Assembly: GCF_018861005.1 (NCBI RefSeq)
Contig: NZ_JAHKQL010000004.1
Span: forward strand, 208,127 to 243,325
Origin: Polaribacter vadi
GTDB lineage: Bacteria; Bacteroidota; Bacteroidia; Flavobacteriales; Flavobacteriaceae
Length of the DNA stretch: 35,199 nt
Direction of reading: 5' to 3'
Made by a program: the position numbers and the translations under genes. Below the pieces are notes generated by a model. That model ran no database searches, had not been told where the DNA came from, and saw only the letters and a program-made list of their open reading frames with translations. Below are positions 18,078 to 25,473 of this stretch, in pieces. Position 1 is the first letter of the stretch. Each line of letters begins with the position of its first letter.

Positions 18078-18764
18078 CTAAAAAGTAGGTTTCTTTTTCT
18101 TTTCTGGTATTACAACAAAATCTTTTAAATAAAAAGGTTCAAAATAAGCGACATCTTCTATGTCGCTTTTTTTGTATTTAATAAAAGACAACTTTGCCAT
18201 TTCTTTTGCTGATGGAAATTTATCATCAATAAAAACAGCATTTTTATGATTGATAATTGTTTTACATTTCTGAGACCCATCACCTAAAAAATAAACTTTA
18301 TGCTTTTCTAAATAATCAGAAAAAGAGTTTTCATCTATAACCTCTGCTTTTATTTCTCGTATTTGTTGATGATCTTGATTATAAACTGCTGCATAAACCT
18401 CCATCCTTCTTGCATCTATCATTGGTATAATAATACCTTTATCAATAGAAATAGCATAAGATAACCCAGTTAAAGTATCAATAGAAATTAAAGGTTTATC
18501 AAAAGCAAAACATAGACCTTTTGCTGCAGAAACACCTATTCTTAAACCTGTATAAGAGCCAGGACCTTTACTTACAGCTACAGCATCTATTTCTTTAGTC
18601 GTTAAATTTACTTCTTTTAAAACATCTACAATAAAAGGATGCAACACTTCTGCATGAGAATAATTACCATTATTTAACTCTTTTAGTGCTAAAATTTCTC
18701 CGTTTTTGGCAATACTAACAGAACAGTTTTTTGTTGCAGTTTCTATGTTAAGGATAATACTCAA
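18078..18764 (-). CDS. tsaB: tRNA threonylcarbamoyladenosine biosynthesis protein TsaB
   Basis: The 228-residue protein has the TsaB/YeaZ signatures: the N-terminal ILNIETATKNCSVSIA ASKHA-fold strand, KGPGSYTGLRIGVSAAKGL around residue 70, and MIDARRMEVYAAVYN. TsaB partners TsaD and TsaE to place the t6A modification at position 37 of ANN-decoding tRNAs. The start is TTG at 18764: an in-frame TAG lies two codons upstream and there is no ATG before residue 110. A -7 element (TATATTTG, 18781-18788) fits this start. The 3' end of the gene carries a hairpin that can serve as the terminator of the convergent mscS. Confidence 0.95.
   Translation of the reverse strand: MSIILNIETATKNCSVSIAKNGEILALKELNNGNYSHAEVLHPFIVDVLKEVNLTTKEIDAVAVSKGPGSYTGLRIGVSAAKGLCFAFDKPLISIDTLTGLSYAISIDKGIIIPMIDARRMEVYAAVYNQDHQQIREIKAEVIDENSFSDYLEKHKVYFLGDGSQKCKTIINHKNAVFIDDKFPSAKEMAKLSFIKYKKSDIEDVAYFEPFYLKDFVVIPEKKKKPTF
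18146..18173 (+). terminator. mscS terminator embedded in the tsaB coding sequence
   Basis: On the plus strand the perfect 9-base stem AAGCGACAT / ATGTCGCTT (18146-18154 and 18160-18168) has a CTTCT loop. It is followed by a T tract ending at 18173. It sits 70 bases after the mscS stop and has the best GC content of the plus-strand hairpins in this area. On the other strand the same bases encode Ser-Asp-Ile-Glu-Asp-Val-Ala of TsaB. Confidence 0.75.
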
Positions 18765-18780
18765 AATCTATTTTTATTTG

Positions 18781-18788
18781 CAAATATA
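18781..18788 (-). promoter_or_regulatory. Candidate tsaB promoter, -7 element
   Basis: On the minus strand TATATTTG matches TAnnTTTG, 16 bases before the TTG start. It lies between the tolC terminator and tsaB, consistent with independent transcription. Confidence 0.45.
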
Positions 18789-18800
18789 AATCAAAAAGAA

Positions 18801-18824
18801 AACCTCACTAAAAATAGTGAGGTT
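18801..18824 (-). terminator. Intrinsic terminator of the tolC-like gene
   Basis: A perfect 10-base stem AACCTCACTA / TAGTGAGGTT with an AAAA loop. On the minus strand it is followed by TTTTCTTTTT. It lies 21 bases after the stop of the minus-strand tolC-like gene. Confidence 0.85.
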
Positions 18825-18845
18825 CTAAAACTTATTTTTTTTTAT

Positions 18846-20171
18846 TTATTCTAAAACTAAGTCTCCAGCATAAAACTGTAAAACTTTTGTTTTAAAAACA
18901 TAATCGTATTTAGAACGAATTAAAGTTGATTGTGCATTTACCAAACCATTTCTAACTTGATCAAAATCGAACTGTGTCATTGCTCCAAAATTATAACGTT
19001 CTTGGGCATTTTTAAAAGACTCCTCTTGTGCTTCTAAAGAAATTTTAGCTGCTTCATAACTTTTTAAAGCAGTTTTAACATCTAAAAAAGACTGCTCAAT
19101 AGTTTGTTTTAAATTTAATTTTTCGCTTTCTAATTGGGTTTCTGAAAGTTGTTTATTAATAACTGTTTTTGCCACATTGTTTTTTGTTTGAAAACGATTA
19201 AAAATAGGTACACTTAATGATACACCAATATTATAACCTAGATTATCATTTAATTGTTTAAAGAAATAATCATTAGTAAAGATTTCATTAAATCTATGAC
19301 TGTAACCAGTACCCATACCACCAAATAAAGATGCTGAAGGTAAAAAAGCACCTTTAGCTATCTCAATGTTAATATCTGCATTTTCTATTGCTAATTTAGC
19401 TCTTTCAATCTCTGGCATTCTATCTAAAGATTTAGAATAAATTACATTAGAATTTTTATAGAATAAATTTGCAGAAGGTGTACCAACATCAATTGGCATA
19501 ACATCAAAGCCTTCTGTTGGCTCTTGTAATAATTGTGCTAAATTAAGTAAAGCTAAGTCTAATGCATTTTCTTGACTTATTACTGCTTGTAAGTTTGTTG
19601 CTGCTGTAGATTGCGTATTTAATAAATCTCCTTTTGGTATAACACCAGATTTAAAACGAGCATCTGCTGCTTCTATTTGAGTTTTGCTAATTTCGTATTG
19701 TACTTTTGCTGCTGCTAAATTTTCTTTTGCAAATAAAATATTTAAGTAACCATTTACTACAAATAAAGAAATATCATTTTCTATTTTCTTTAAATCTAAC
19801 ACACTACTTTCTACACCTAGCTGTGCTTGTTTGTATGTATTTGTATTTCTAAAACCATTAAAAACAGTAACGCTAGAACTTAAATCGAAAGAGGCATTAA
19901 AGTTATCTGTAGATATTCTTGAATTACTAATATTATCGATAATAGAACCAAAACCAAATCTACCAGAAGAACTTCCATTTAAATTTGGTAAAAAATTTCC
20001 TTTAGCAATTTCTACATCTTTTTTAGCAAGTTCTAAACTTAGTTTATTTTGCTGTATAGATATATTCTTTTCTAGAGCTTGATCTACACATTCTTTAAGG
20101 GTCCATTTTTTTTGAGAAAATGTAGCAATAGAAGTAAAAAAAGCTACAAATAGAATAAATTTAGTTTTCAA
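18846..20171 (-). CDS. TolC family outer-membrane efflux protein
   Basis: The 441-residue protein has a signal peptide (KTKFILFVAFFTSIATFSQ) and two OEP repeats of long amphipathic helices. Diagnostic stretches are WTLKECVDQALEKNISIQQ at the N-terminus, ANLNGSS-like strands, and a second-repeat core PEIERAKLAIENADINIEIA followed by PSASLFGGMGTGYSH. The C-terminal region holds AQERYNFGAMTQFDFDQVRN. It would form the outer-membrane channel of a tripartite efflux or type I export system, but no periplasmic adaptor or inner-membrane pump is adjacent. The only start that keeps the signal peptide is TTG at 20171 (in-frame TAA three codons upstream). An ECF-type promoter lies about 75 bases upstream. 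Confidence 0.92.
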   Translation of the reverse strand: MKTKFILFVAFFTSIATFSQKKWTLKECVDQALEKNISIQQNKLSLELAKKDVEIAKGNFLPNLNGSSSGRFGFGSIIDNISNSRISTDNFNASFDLSSSVTVFNGFRNTNTYKQAQLGVESSVLDLKKIENDISLFVVNGYLNILFAKENLAAAKVQYEISKTQIEAADARFKSGVIPKGDLLNTQSTAATNLQAVISQENALDLALLNLAQLLQEPTEGFDVMPIDVGTPSANLFYKNSNVIYSKSLDRMPEIERAKLAIENADINIEIAKGAFLPSASLFGGMGTGYSHRFNEIFTNDYFFKQLNDNLGYNIGVSLSVPIFNRFQTKNNVAKTVINKQLSETQLESEKLNLKQTIEQSFLDVKTALKSYEAAKISLEAQEESFKNAQERYNFGAMTQFDFDQVRNGLVNAQSTLIRSKYDYVFKTKVLQFYAGDLVLE

Positions 20172-20248
20172 AACGAGTTAGTTTATGGTTGATTTATTTG
20201 TGTTATTGTCTACAAAAGAAGATTTTATTCTTTTGATAGTGCTTATAA

Positions 20249-20274
20249 GACGACTAAAAGTAAAATTTGTTACA
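20249..20274 (-). promoter_or_regulatory. Candidate ECF-sigma promoter of the tolC-like gene
   Basis: On the minus strand TGTAACA (20268-20274) and CGTC (20249-20252) are separated by 16 bases counted from AAC to CGTC. AAC in the -35 region and CGTC in the -10 region at this distance are the hallmark of many extracytoplasmic-function sigma promoters. No good TAnnTTTG is visible for this gene. The predicted leader of about 70 bases contains an 8-base AT-rich hairpin (20213-20235). No sigma factor gene is in the window. Confidence 0.5.
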
Positions 20275-20296
20275 AGAATTTACTCTTATTGAAATG

Positions 20297-20518
20297 TTAA
20301 TTTTTCGTTTGCTTTCTATATCTGTATAATGCATAAAATAAAGCACCAATTAACAAGTACGGAAAAACCATTAAATAAGAAATTCCGTTATTAACACCTT
20401 CAGCCATAGCAACATCTCCATTCTCTACAACTGCCTTACACATAGCACATTGAGCAGAAGAATATTTTACTGAAGAAAATATCAGTAATAAAAAAAATAC
20501 TATTTTTTTATTAAACAT
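20297..20518 (-). CDS. Small CxxC membrane protein of the cytochrome oxidase cluster (unknown)
   Basis: A 73-residue protein with a signal peptide or N-terminal helix (KIVFFLLLIFSSVKYSSA). The sequence CAMCKAVVENG follows immediately, then one C-terminal membrane helix (about 46-66, ISYLMVFPYLLIGALFYALY) and a basic tail, RYRKQTKN. I recognise it as a conserved small protein found next to SCO/DUF420 genes in Bacteroidetes but know no assigned function. The exposed Cys-x-x-Cys right after the signal suggests metal or thiol chemistry outside the membrane, perhaps copper handling for the oxidase; this is inference. Its start overlaps the DUF420 gene by 8 bases, so it is probably translationally coupled. 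Confidence 0.8.
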   Translation of the reverse strand: MFNKKIVFFLLLIFSSVKYSSAQCAMCKAVVENGDVAMAEGVNNGISYLMVFPYLLIGALFYALYRYRKQTKN

Positions 20519-21050
20519 AATAAGGAGATATCATTAAATATACTATAACACCTGTAACTGCAACATATAACCATAAAGGAAAAGTTTTTTTTGCAATTTT
20601 TTTATGATCTATAAAACTACCTAGTTTAGCCTTCATATAAGTAATTAAAACAAAAGGAATTACAATTACTGATAAAACAATATGTGTTATTAAAATAAAA
20701 TAGTATACATATTTAATTACACCTTCTCCACCAAAAGAGGTAGAATCAGATGTCATATGATAAGCTATATACATCAATAAAAAAGCCAAAGAACAAGCAA
20801 TTGCAAACGTGTTTAATTGCTCATGTAATTTTCTATTACCTTTTTTAATAGCAACAACAGCTGCTATTAAAAGTATTGCTGTTAAACCATTAATCGTAGC
20901 ATAAATTGGTGGTAAAAAAGTTAAAGGTTCTACATCAAAACCTAATTGTCTTAAGTTAACACCAAATAAAGCAGCAACAGCGATAGGAATTATTATAGAT
21001 AAAGCTGTTATAATTTTTTTATATTTTTTTTCTTCTGCTAGATTACTCAT
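20511..21050 (-). CDS. DUF420 family membrane protein
   Basis: The 179-residue protein has five predicted helices and the DUF420 features, including PPIYATINGLTAILL, the helix with HEQLNTFAIACSLAFLLMYIAYH and the following YYFILITHIVLSVIVIPFVL with conserved histidines. The family (CtaM-like proteins in Firmicutes) is associated with assembly of heme-copper oxidases. It overlaps the upstream SCO gene by 8 bases and the downstream 73-residue gene by 8 bases, so the three are tightly coupled. The exact biochemical role is unsettled. Confidence 0.88.
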   Translation of the reverse strand: MSNLAEEKKYKKIITALSIIIPIAVAALFGVNLRQLGFDVEPLTFLPPIYATINGLTAILLIAAVVAIKKGNRKLHEQLNTFAIACSLAFLLMYIAYHMTSDSTSFGGEGVIKYVYYFILITHIVLSVIVIPFVLITYMKAKLGSFIDHKKIAKKTFPLWLYVAVTGVIVYLMISPYYV

Positions 21051-21687
21051 TTAATAATAGTTTAATATCTTCTTTTAATTCTATAATTTGATCTGGAAAG
21101 GTTTGCTCTTGTAAAGCTCTATAGTACATAATAGGGTTGCCAAATTCATCTTTTCTAGATCGTATATAACCGTTTTTATCTACCAAAGCAAATAAACCTG
21201 AATGTTCAAAACCAGCATGTGATTCATCCCCTTTGCCTGCATACAATTTAAAACCTTTGTTTGATAACGCATACACAACATCTTCTGATTTACCTGTTAG
21301 CAAATGCCAGTTCTTATGGCTAATACCATTGTCTTTTGCATAATCTTTCAAAATTTTGGGAGTATCTATTTCTGGAGTTATTGAAATTGAAGCAATACCA
21401 AATTCTGGATTTCCAAAAAATGCGTCTTGTAAGGTTAGCATTTTTTTGTTCATTAAAGGACAAATAGTTGGGCATGTAGAAAAGAAAAATTCTACAACAT
21501 ATACTTTACCTTTATAAGTTTCATTAGTAATTGTTTTACCTTCTTGGTTTGTAAATTCGAAATCTGGTACCTTATCAAACTTTACTAAATCAGAATCTTT
21601 AAAACGATCTACTACTTTTGGCACAGTATAAATACCAAACAATAATACAATAAATGCAATACCTACGTAAGAATACTTTTTTCTCAT
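21043..21687 (-). CDS. SCO1/SenC family copper chaperone
   Basis: The 214-residue protein is anchored by an N-terminal helix (about 6-22) and has the SCO thioredoxin fold. It carries the copper ligands Cys72-x3-Cys76 (FFFSTCPTICPLMN) and the distal histidine around 162 (FEHSGLFALVDKNGYIR). SCO proteins deliver copper to, or reduce the cysteines of, the CuA site of cytochrome c oxidase subunit II. It overlaps its upstream neighbour by 4 bases and DUF420 by 8 bases. Subunit II is not in the window, so its gene must be elsewhere. Confidence 0.93.
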   Translation of the reverse strand: MRKKYSYVGIAFIVLLFGIYTVPKVVDRFKDSDLVKFDKVPDFEFTNQEGKTITNETYKGKVYVVEFFFSTCPTICPLMNKKMLTLQDAFFGNPEFGIASISITPEIDTPKILKDYAKDNGISHKNWHLLTGKSEDVVYALSNKGFKLYAGKGDESHAGFEHSGLFALVDKNGYIRSRKDEFGNPIMYYRALQEQTFPDQIIELKEDIKLLLNE

Positions 21688-22352
21688 AACCCTACTTCTT
21701 TTCTATCAGCGTTATTCTTATTTTTTTCTTTAAAAGCTGCATAATATTCATAATACAAAACTTTTACATCGTCTTTTAATTTTCCGTTTAATTCTGCAAC
21801 AGAATTCATATTGTAACCATAAAGTCTATTACCTGAAGCTTCATCATTTAACCTACCTCTTAAACTTACATCTTTATCTATTAAAAATGCTTTGGCAGAA
21901 GCTAGGTTTACTAAAGGTTCATTAAACTCAAAACTAGAATAAAAAGCTTCTATTTCTGCTTTAGAACTTGCAATAAATCTCCATTTTTGCATATCTGTAA
22001 AAGCACCAATATCTTTCTTTAACTTTTGTACATCTTGTTCTTTTCCTTTAGGATAAATACCAATAATTTGAAACTGTTTATAATCTGTAAACTTCTTATA
22101 AACCTTTTCATTTAAATTAAAAAGACCAGATTTTATAGCGTTGATATCATCACCTAAAAAGCAAATAATAGTAACATTATTTTTTAATTGAACTGATTTA
22201 GAAGCGTCTATTTCAGAAACATCTATTACGTTTTGAGTAAGTACAGGTAACTTTTTAAAATTATTTTCTCCTGTAGATAAAAACAAGAAGCAAATTAACG
22301 GGAAAATAAAAAGTAAAAATAAAACAACTCTTTTTTTTGTAAAAAACTTCAT
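21684..22352 (-). CDS. Membrane-anchored thioredoxin-like protein without a CxxC (unknown)
   Basis: The 222-residue protein has an N-terminal signal-anchor (RVVLFLLFIFPLICFLFLS, about 8-26) and an extracytoplasmic domain. Its order of strands and helices (VTIICFLGDD, then QFQIIGIYPKG, then KAFLIDKDVSLRGR) resembles a thioredoxin/SCO fold. No Cys pair is present: Cys20 is in the anchor and Cys64 stands alone in IICFLG. It overlaps the SCO gene by 4 bases and follows the subunit IV gene after a terminator-like hairpin. It may be a structural partner or degenerate paralog of SCO in oxidase assembly; this is inference from fold impression and position. Confidence 0.7.
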   Translation of the reverse strand: MKFFTKKRVVLFLLFIFPLICFLFLSTGENNFKKLPVLTQNVIDVSEIDASKSVQLKNNVTIICFLGDDINAIKSGLFNLNEKVYKKFTDYKQFQIIGIYPKGKEQDVQKLKKDIGAFTDMQKWRFIASSKAEIEAFYSSFEFNEPLVNLASAKAFLIDKDVSLRGRLNDEASGNRLYGYNMNSVAELNGKLKDDVKVLYYEYYAAFKEKNKNNADRKEVGL

Positions 22353-22402
22353 ATACCAGAAATTATTTTAAAACTGAATTAACACATTTTTAAAGTAAAA
22401 AA

Positions 22403-22424
22403 AAAGGTGGTTAAAACCACCTTT
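22403..22424 (-). terminator. Intrinsic terminator after the subunit IV gene
   Basis: A perfect 10-base stem AAAGGTGGTT / AACCACCTTT with a 2-base loop, followed on the minus strand by a long T run. It lies 10 bases after the subunit IV stop and 50 bases before the next minus-strand gene, so it may split the oxidase cluster or lower expression of the assembly genes by partial read-through. Confidence 0.85.
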
Positions 22425-22433
22425 ATATTTTAA

Positions 22434-22775
22434 TTACCATTTTACTAGTGGCCCTAATGTTTCGTATAAATAATCTCCTTCAATTAAGAGTAAAGTTACT
22501 AAGTAACAGATTAAGAAAACTGCTGTCCAAACTACAGAACGTCTAAACCATTTCTTTTCACCTTCCATGTGCATAAATGTCCAAGTAATATAGTATGCTT
22601 TAAACAAAGTTAATATAATAAATATCCAGTTTAAAGGGCTTGTACCTAAAAAACTAGTTAAGTGTAAAAAACCTGGTTTAACAATACCTAGACCTACTTC
22701 TACAATTGTAACTAAAGACAGTAAACCAAATACCATCCATATTCTTTTTACATTAGATTCGTGTGCGTGTGCCAT
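22434..22775 (-). CDS. Cytochrome c oxidase subunit IV family protein
   Basis: The 113-residue protein has three membrane helices and the COX4_pro-like layout: a His-rich N-terminus (MAHAHESNVKRIWMVFGLLS), NWIFIILTLFKAYYITWTFMHMEGEKKW with the conserved AYYI...MHM stretch, and a last helix WTAVFLICYLVTLLLIEGDY. It is a small accessory subunit of the aa3/caa3-type oxidase. It follows the long subunit III gene by 18 bases. Confidence 0.88.
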   Translation of the reverse strand: MAHAHESNVKRIWMVFGLLSLVTIVEVGLGIVKPGFLHLTSFLGTSPLNWIFIILTLFKAYYITWTFMHMEGEKKWFRRSVVWTAVFLICYLVTLLLIEGDYLYETLGPLVKW

Positions 22776-22793
22776 TTTAATGCTATTTTTTTA

Positions 22794-23774
22794 TTAAACT
22801 AAATAGAAGAATGTGAATACAAATACCCAAACTAAATCTACAAAGTGCCAATATAATCCTACTTTTTCTACCATTTCATAGTGCCCTCTTTTCTCGTAAG
22901 TACCAAGAACTACATTCATAAATATGATAATGTTTAGTACTATACCAGATAATACGTGAAAACCATGAAAACCAGTAATAAAGAAGAAGAAATCTGCAAA
23001 AATAGTATTACCATACTCATTTGCTTTAAGATTTGCACCTTCTAAAACCATTTTTCCTTTAGTTAATTCTGATAGACCTTTTTCTCTTGATAAAATAATC
23101 TTTTGTTTTTTATCTAAGTCTATCTGTTCACTTCTAATTTGTATTGAAGGGTCTGCTTTATAAGAAGCAATAATTTGAGCAACAGAGTACTGAGAAACAG
23201 CTTCTCCACTCTCAAACCATAATCCGTTCTTTTTGGTATCAGATTCTCTATGATCCATCCTTTCACCAACAACAAAATCAGACAATGCTATTTGATGCCC
23301 ATCTTTTACAAATTGTAAAACCTTACCATCTGTAGTTTTTACAGCTCCATAAGAACCTTTAATAAAGGTATTCCATTCCCAAGCTTGTGAGCCAACAAAT
23401 ATTAAACCACCAATAATAGTAGCAAACATATACCAAGCTACTTTACTTTTTTGCATTTTATGACCTGCATCTACAGCCAAAACCATTGTTACTGAAGAAA
23501 AGATAAGTACAAATGTCATAAAAGCCACATAATACATAGGGAATTCTCCATGTATAAAAGGTATGTGGGTAAAAACTTCATCTGCAATTGGCCAAGAGTC
23601 AATGAATTTAAAACGAGTTAAACCATAAGCTGCCAAAAATCCTGAAAAGGTTAATGCATCAGAAACGATAAAAAACCACATCATCATTTTACCATAACTT
23701 GCGCCAAATGGTCTTACAGCACCACCATCCCAAGTGTTTTTTCCGTCTGAAGGTATAGCAATATTTGCTTCCAT
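22794..23774 (-). CDS. Cytochrome c oxidase subunit III, long form with a large loop insertion
   Basis: The 326-residue protein has the subunit III helices at about 30-50, 80-100, 113-132, 258-283 and 305-325. Hallmarks are RPFGASYGKMMMWFFIVSDA, QAWEWNTFI and FITGFHGFHVLSGIVLN, with YWHFVDLVWVFVFTFFYLV at the C-terminus. Between the third and fourth of these lies a soluble stretch of about 115 residues (138-255) rich in charged residues, absent from the standard subunit III. Subunit III stabilises subunit I and proton uptake. It lies between the short subunit III gene (53-base gap) and subunit IV (18-base gap). I avoid a symbol because two subunit III genes are present. Confidence 0.92.
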   Translation of the reverse strand: MEANIAIPSDGKNTWDGGAVRPFGASYGKMMMWFFIVSDALTFSGFLAAYGLTRFKFIDSWPIADEVFTHIPFIHGEFPMYYVAFMTFVLIFSSVTMVLAVDAGHKMQKSKVAWYMFATIIGGLIFVGSQAWEWNTFIKGSYGAVKTTDGKVLQFVKDGHQIALSDFVVGERMDHRESDTKKNGLWFESGEAVSQYSVAQIIASYKADPSIQIRSEQIDLDKKQKIILSREKGLSELTKGKMVLEGANLKANEYGNTIFADFFFFITGFHGFHVLSGIVLNIIIFMNVVLGTYEKRGHYEMVEKVGLYWHFVDLVWVFVFTFFYLV

Positions 23775-23827
23775 AAATAATATTTAATTAAAATCTTAAA
23801 CGTTTTGCCAAAAATAGCTAATTTTCA

Positions 23828-24415
23828 TCACTTAATAAAAGAGAAAAAGAAAAATAGATAAATCCATAATATATCTACAAAATGCCAGAAAATTGCACCT
23901 AGTTCAAAACCAAGCATATCATCTGATTTGTATTTGTATTTAAAATGATTATAAATTACAACAAACAGTACAATTACACCTGCAAGCAAGTGTAAAACAT
24001 GCATAAAAGTAATACCAATTATAAATGATGTTGATACTGTACTCTCTGGTCCTGTAAAAAATAATCCTATACTTTTTAATTGATTAAAACCAACATATTG
24101 TTGCCAAATAAAACCAAGACCTAAAATTAAGGTTATTACAACCATTATTAAAGATAATTGTCTTTTATTTTGTTTTAAAAATCTTTGCGATAAAAATAAT
24201 GTTATACTACTTGCTACAATTAAAAAAGTACTTATGTAAAATGCCTGAGGTAAATCAAAAGAAACCCAATCATCACGTTTCATACTAATAACGTAAGCAC
24301 TTGTTAAACCTGCAAAAAACATAACCATACTTATCATAGAAACCCATAACATTGGTTTTGCAGATTTCTTTTTTGCAACTACATATTCTTGTTTTAAAGC
24401 TTGCTCTCCTATCAT
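23828..24415 (-). CDS. Cytochrome c oxidase subunit III, short form
   Basis: The 195-residue protein has five helices of the COX3 family: KPMLWVSMISMVMFFAGLTS, the second and third helices around 38-58 and 68-88, GITFMHVLHLLAGVIVLFVV and the terminal FWHFVDILWIYLFFFFSFIK. The ending is near identical in pattern to the longer neighbour, so the two are paralogs that both lack the two N-terminal helices of seven-helix COX3. It starts 3 bases after the heme O synthase gene ends, so translation is probably coupled. Confidence 0.92.
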   Translation of the reverse strand: MIGEQALKQEYVVAKKKSAKPMLWVSMISMVMFFAGLTSAYVISMKRDDWVSFDLPQAFYISTFLIVASSITLFLSQRFLKQNKRQLSLIMVVITLILGLGFIWQQYVGFNQLKSIGLFFTGPESTVSTSFIIGITFMHVLHLLAGVIVLFVVIYNHFKYKYKSDDMLGFELGAIFWHFVDILWIYLFFFFSFIK

Positions 24416-24418
24416 CTT

Positions 24419-25321
24419 TTAATGTAAAAATTTATCAACTACATAAACAACTTGTACCACTGTAATATATAAAACGCTAGCCAACATTAATTTTCTAGCA
24501 TCAGTATTTTCTTCGGATTTATGCAATTTTACTCCATAATACAACATAATACAACCTAATAATGCTACTAAAATTGCTGTTGCAGGATAAATATAAAAAT
24601 TACCTGATACTTTTAAAACTGGTGCTATAGATACTAAAATCATTATAGCAGTATAAAAAATAATTTGTTTAACAGCTCCTTTATCTTTAGTATTCATTGG
24701 TAACATATTATAACCTGCTTTTTTATATTCTTCAAATTGTAACCAACCAATTGCCCAAAAATGTGGAAACTGCCAGAAAAATTGAATCATAAATAAAAAA
24801 CCTGCTTCTATACCAAACTCATTTGTTGCTGCTACCCAACCTAACATAAAAGGTATTGCACCTGGTATTGCACCCACAAAAACAGTTAAAGGTGTTACCG
24901 CTTTTAATGGTGTATAAACACATGTATATATAAAAATAGATATTGCACCAAATAATGCTGTTTTAGGATTTATACTATATAAAATTGATAAACCTAAAAT
25001 TGTAAAAGCAACAGCTATTGTTAATGCAAAATTAACAGACATTCTACCTGTTGGTAAAGGCCTGTTTTTTGTACGTTGCATAACTGCATCTGTATCTTTT
25101 TCTATAATTTGATTAAATGCATTAGATGCACCTACCATAAAAAAACCACCAATTGCTAAAAGTAAAAGTGTTGTATAATTAATAACATCTACAGCCAACA
25201 AATAACCTGCAACAGAAGAAAAAACCACACTAAAAGACAGACCAACTTTTGTTAGCTGTTTTAAATCTGATAGAATTGTTTGCATTGAAGAATTTGTCTC
25301 TGAAATTGCTGTTGAATTCAT
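24419..25321 (-). CDS. ctaB: Protoheme IX farnesyltransferase (heme O synthase)
   Basis: The 300-residue integral membrane prenyltransferase of the UbiA superfamily converts protoheme plus farnesyl diphosphate to heme O for the oxidase. The first Asp-rich region reads NQIIEKDTDAVMQRTKNRPL (about 70-89), with Glu in the place of the first Asp, and the second region lies around the FWAIGWLQFEEYKKAGYNML segment. Eight to nine helices are evident. I chose the ATG at 25321: an in-frame TTG further up at 25342 overlaps the -7 promoter box. It is first in the minus-strand oxidase cluster and is followed after 3 bases by the short subunit III gene. Confidence 0.95.
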   Translation of the reverse strand: MNSTAISETNSSMQTILSDLKQLTKVGLSFSVVFSSVAGYLLAVDVINYTTLLLLAIGGFFMVGASNAFNQIIEKDTDAVMQRTKNRPLPTGRMSVNFALTIAVAFTILGLSILYSINPKTALFGAISIFIYTCVYTPLKAVTPLTVFVGAIPGAIPFMLGWVAATNEFGIEAGFLFMIQFFWQFPHFWAIGWLQFEEYKKAGYNMLPMNTKDKGAVKQIIFYTAIMILVSIAPVLKVSGNFYIYPATAILVALLGCIMLYYGVKLHKSEENTDARKLMLASVLYITVVQVVYVVDKFLH

Positions 25322-25339
25322 ATTACCAATAATCGTTTG

Positions 25340-25369
25340 CAAAGATATTTGATAATTATGAATTTACAA
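25340..25369 (-). promoter_or_regulatory. Promoter of the ctaB-cox cluster
   Basis: On the minus strand TTG (25367-25369), 19 bases, then TATCTTTG (25340-25347): a full match to the Bacteroidetes consensus, 18 bases before the ctaB ATG. The leader would be only about 10-15 bases. Confidence 0.65.
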
Positions 25370-25409
25370 TGTTTTTTAAAGCCTTTTGTTGATTAAAAGC
25401 ATAAAAAAA

Positions 25410-25429
25410 CCCACTCAAAACTGAGTGGG
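25410..25429 (-). terminator. Intrinsic terminator, distal of a tandem pair
   Basis: An 8-base GC-containing stem CCCACTCA / TGAGTGGG with a 4-base loop, followed on the minus strand by seven T. It separates the unknown-membrane-protein unit from ctaB. Confidence 0.85.
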
Positions 25430-25453
25430 AAAATTGCTATGAAAAAGAAAAAG

Positions 25454-25473
25454 TGTGGTTTTAAAAAACCACA
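25454..25473 (-). terminator. Intrinsic terminator, proximal of a tandem pair
   Basis: A 9-base stem TGTGGTTTT / AAAACCACA with a 2-base loop. On the minus strand it is followed by CTTTTTCTTTTTC. It lies about 100 bases after the stop of the upstream gene. A TATATTTG box (minus strand, 25476-25483) directly precedes it, so a very short transcript initiated there is also conceivable. Confidence 0.65.
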
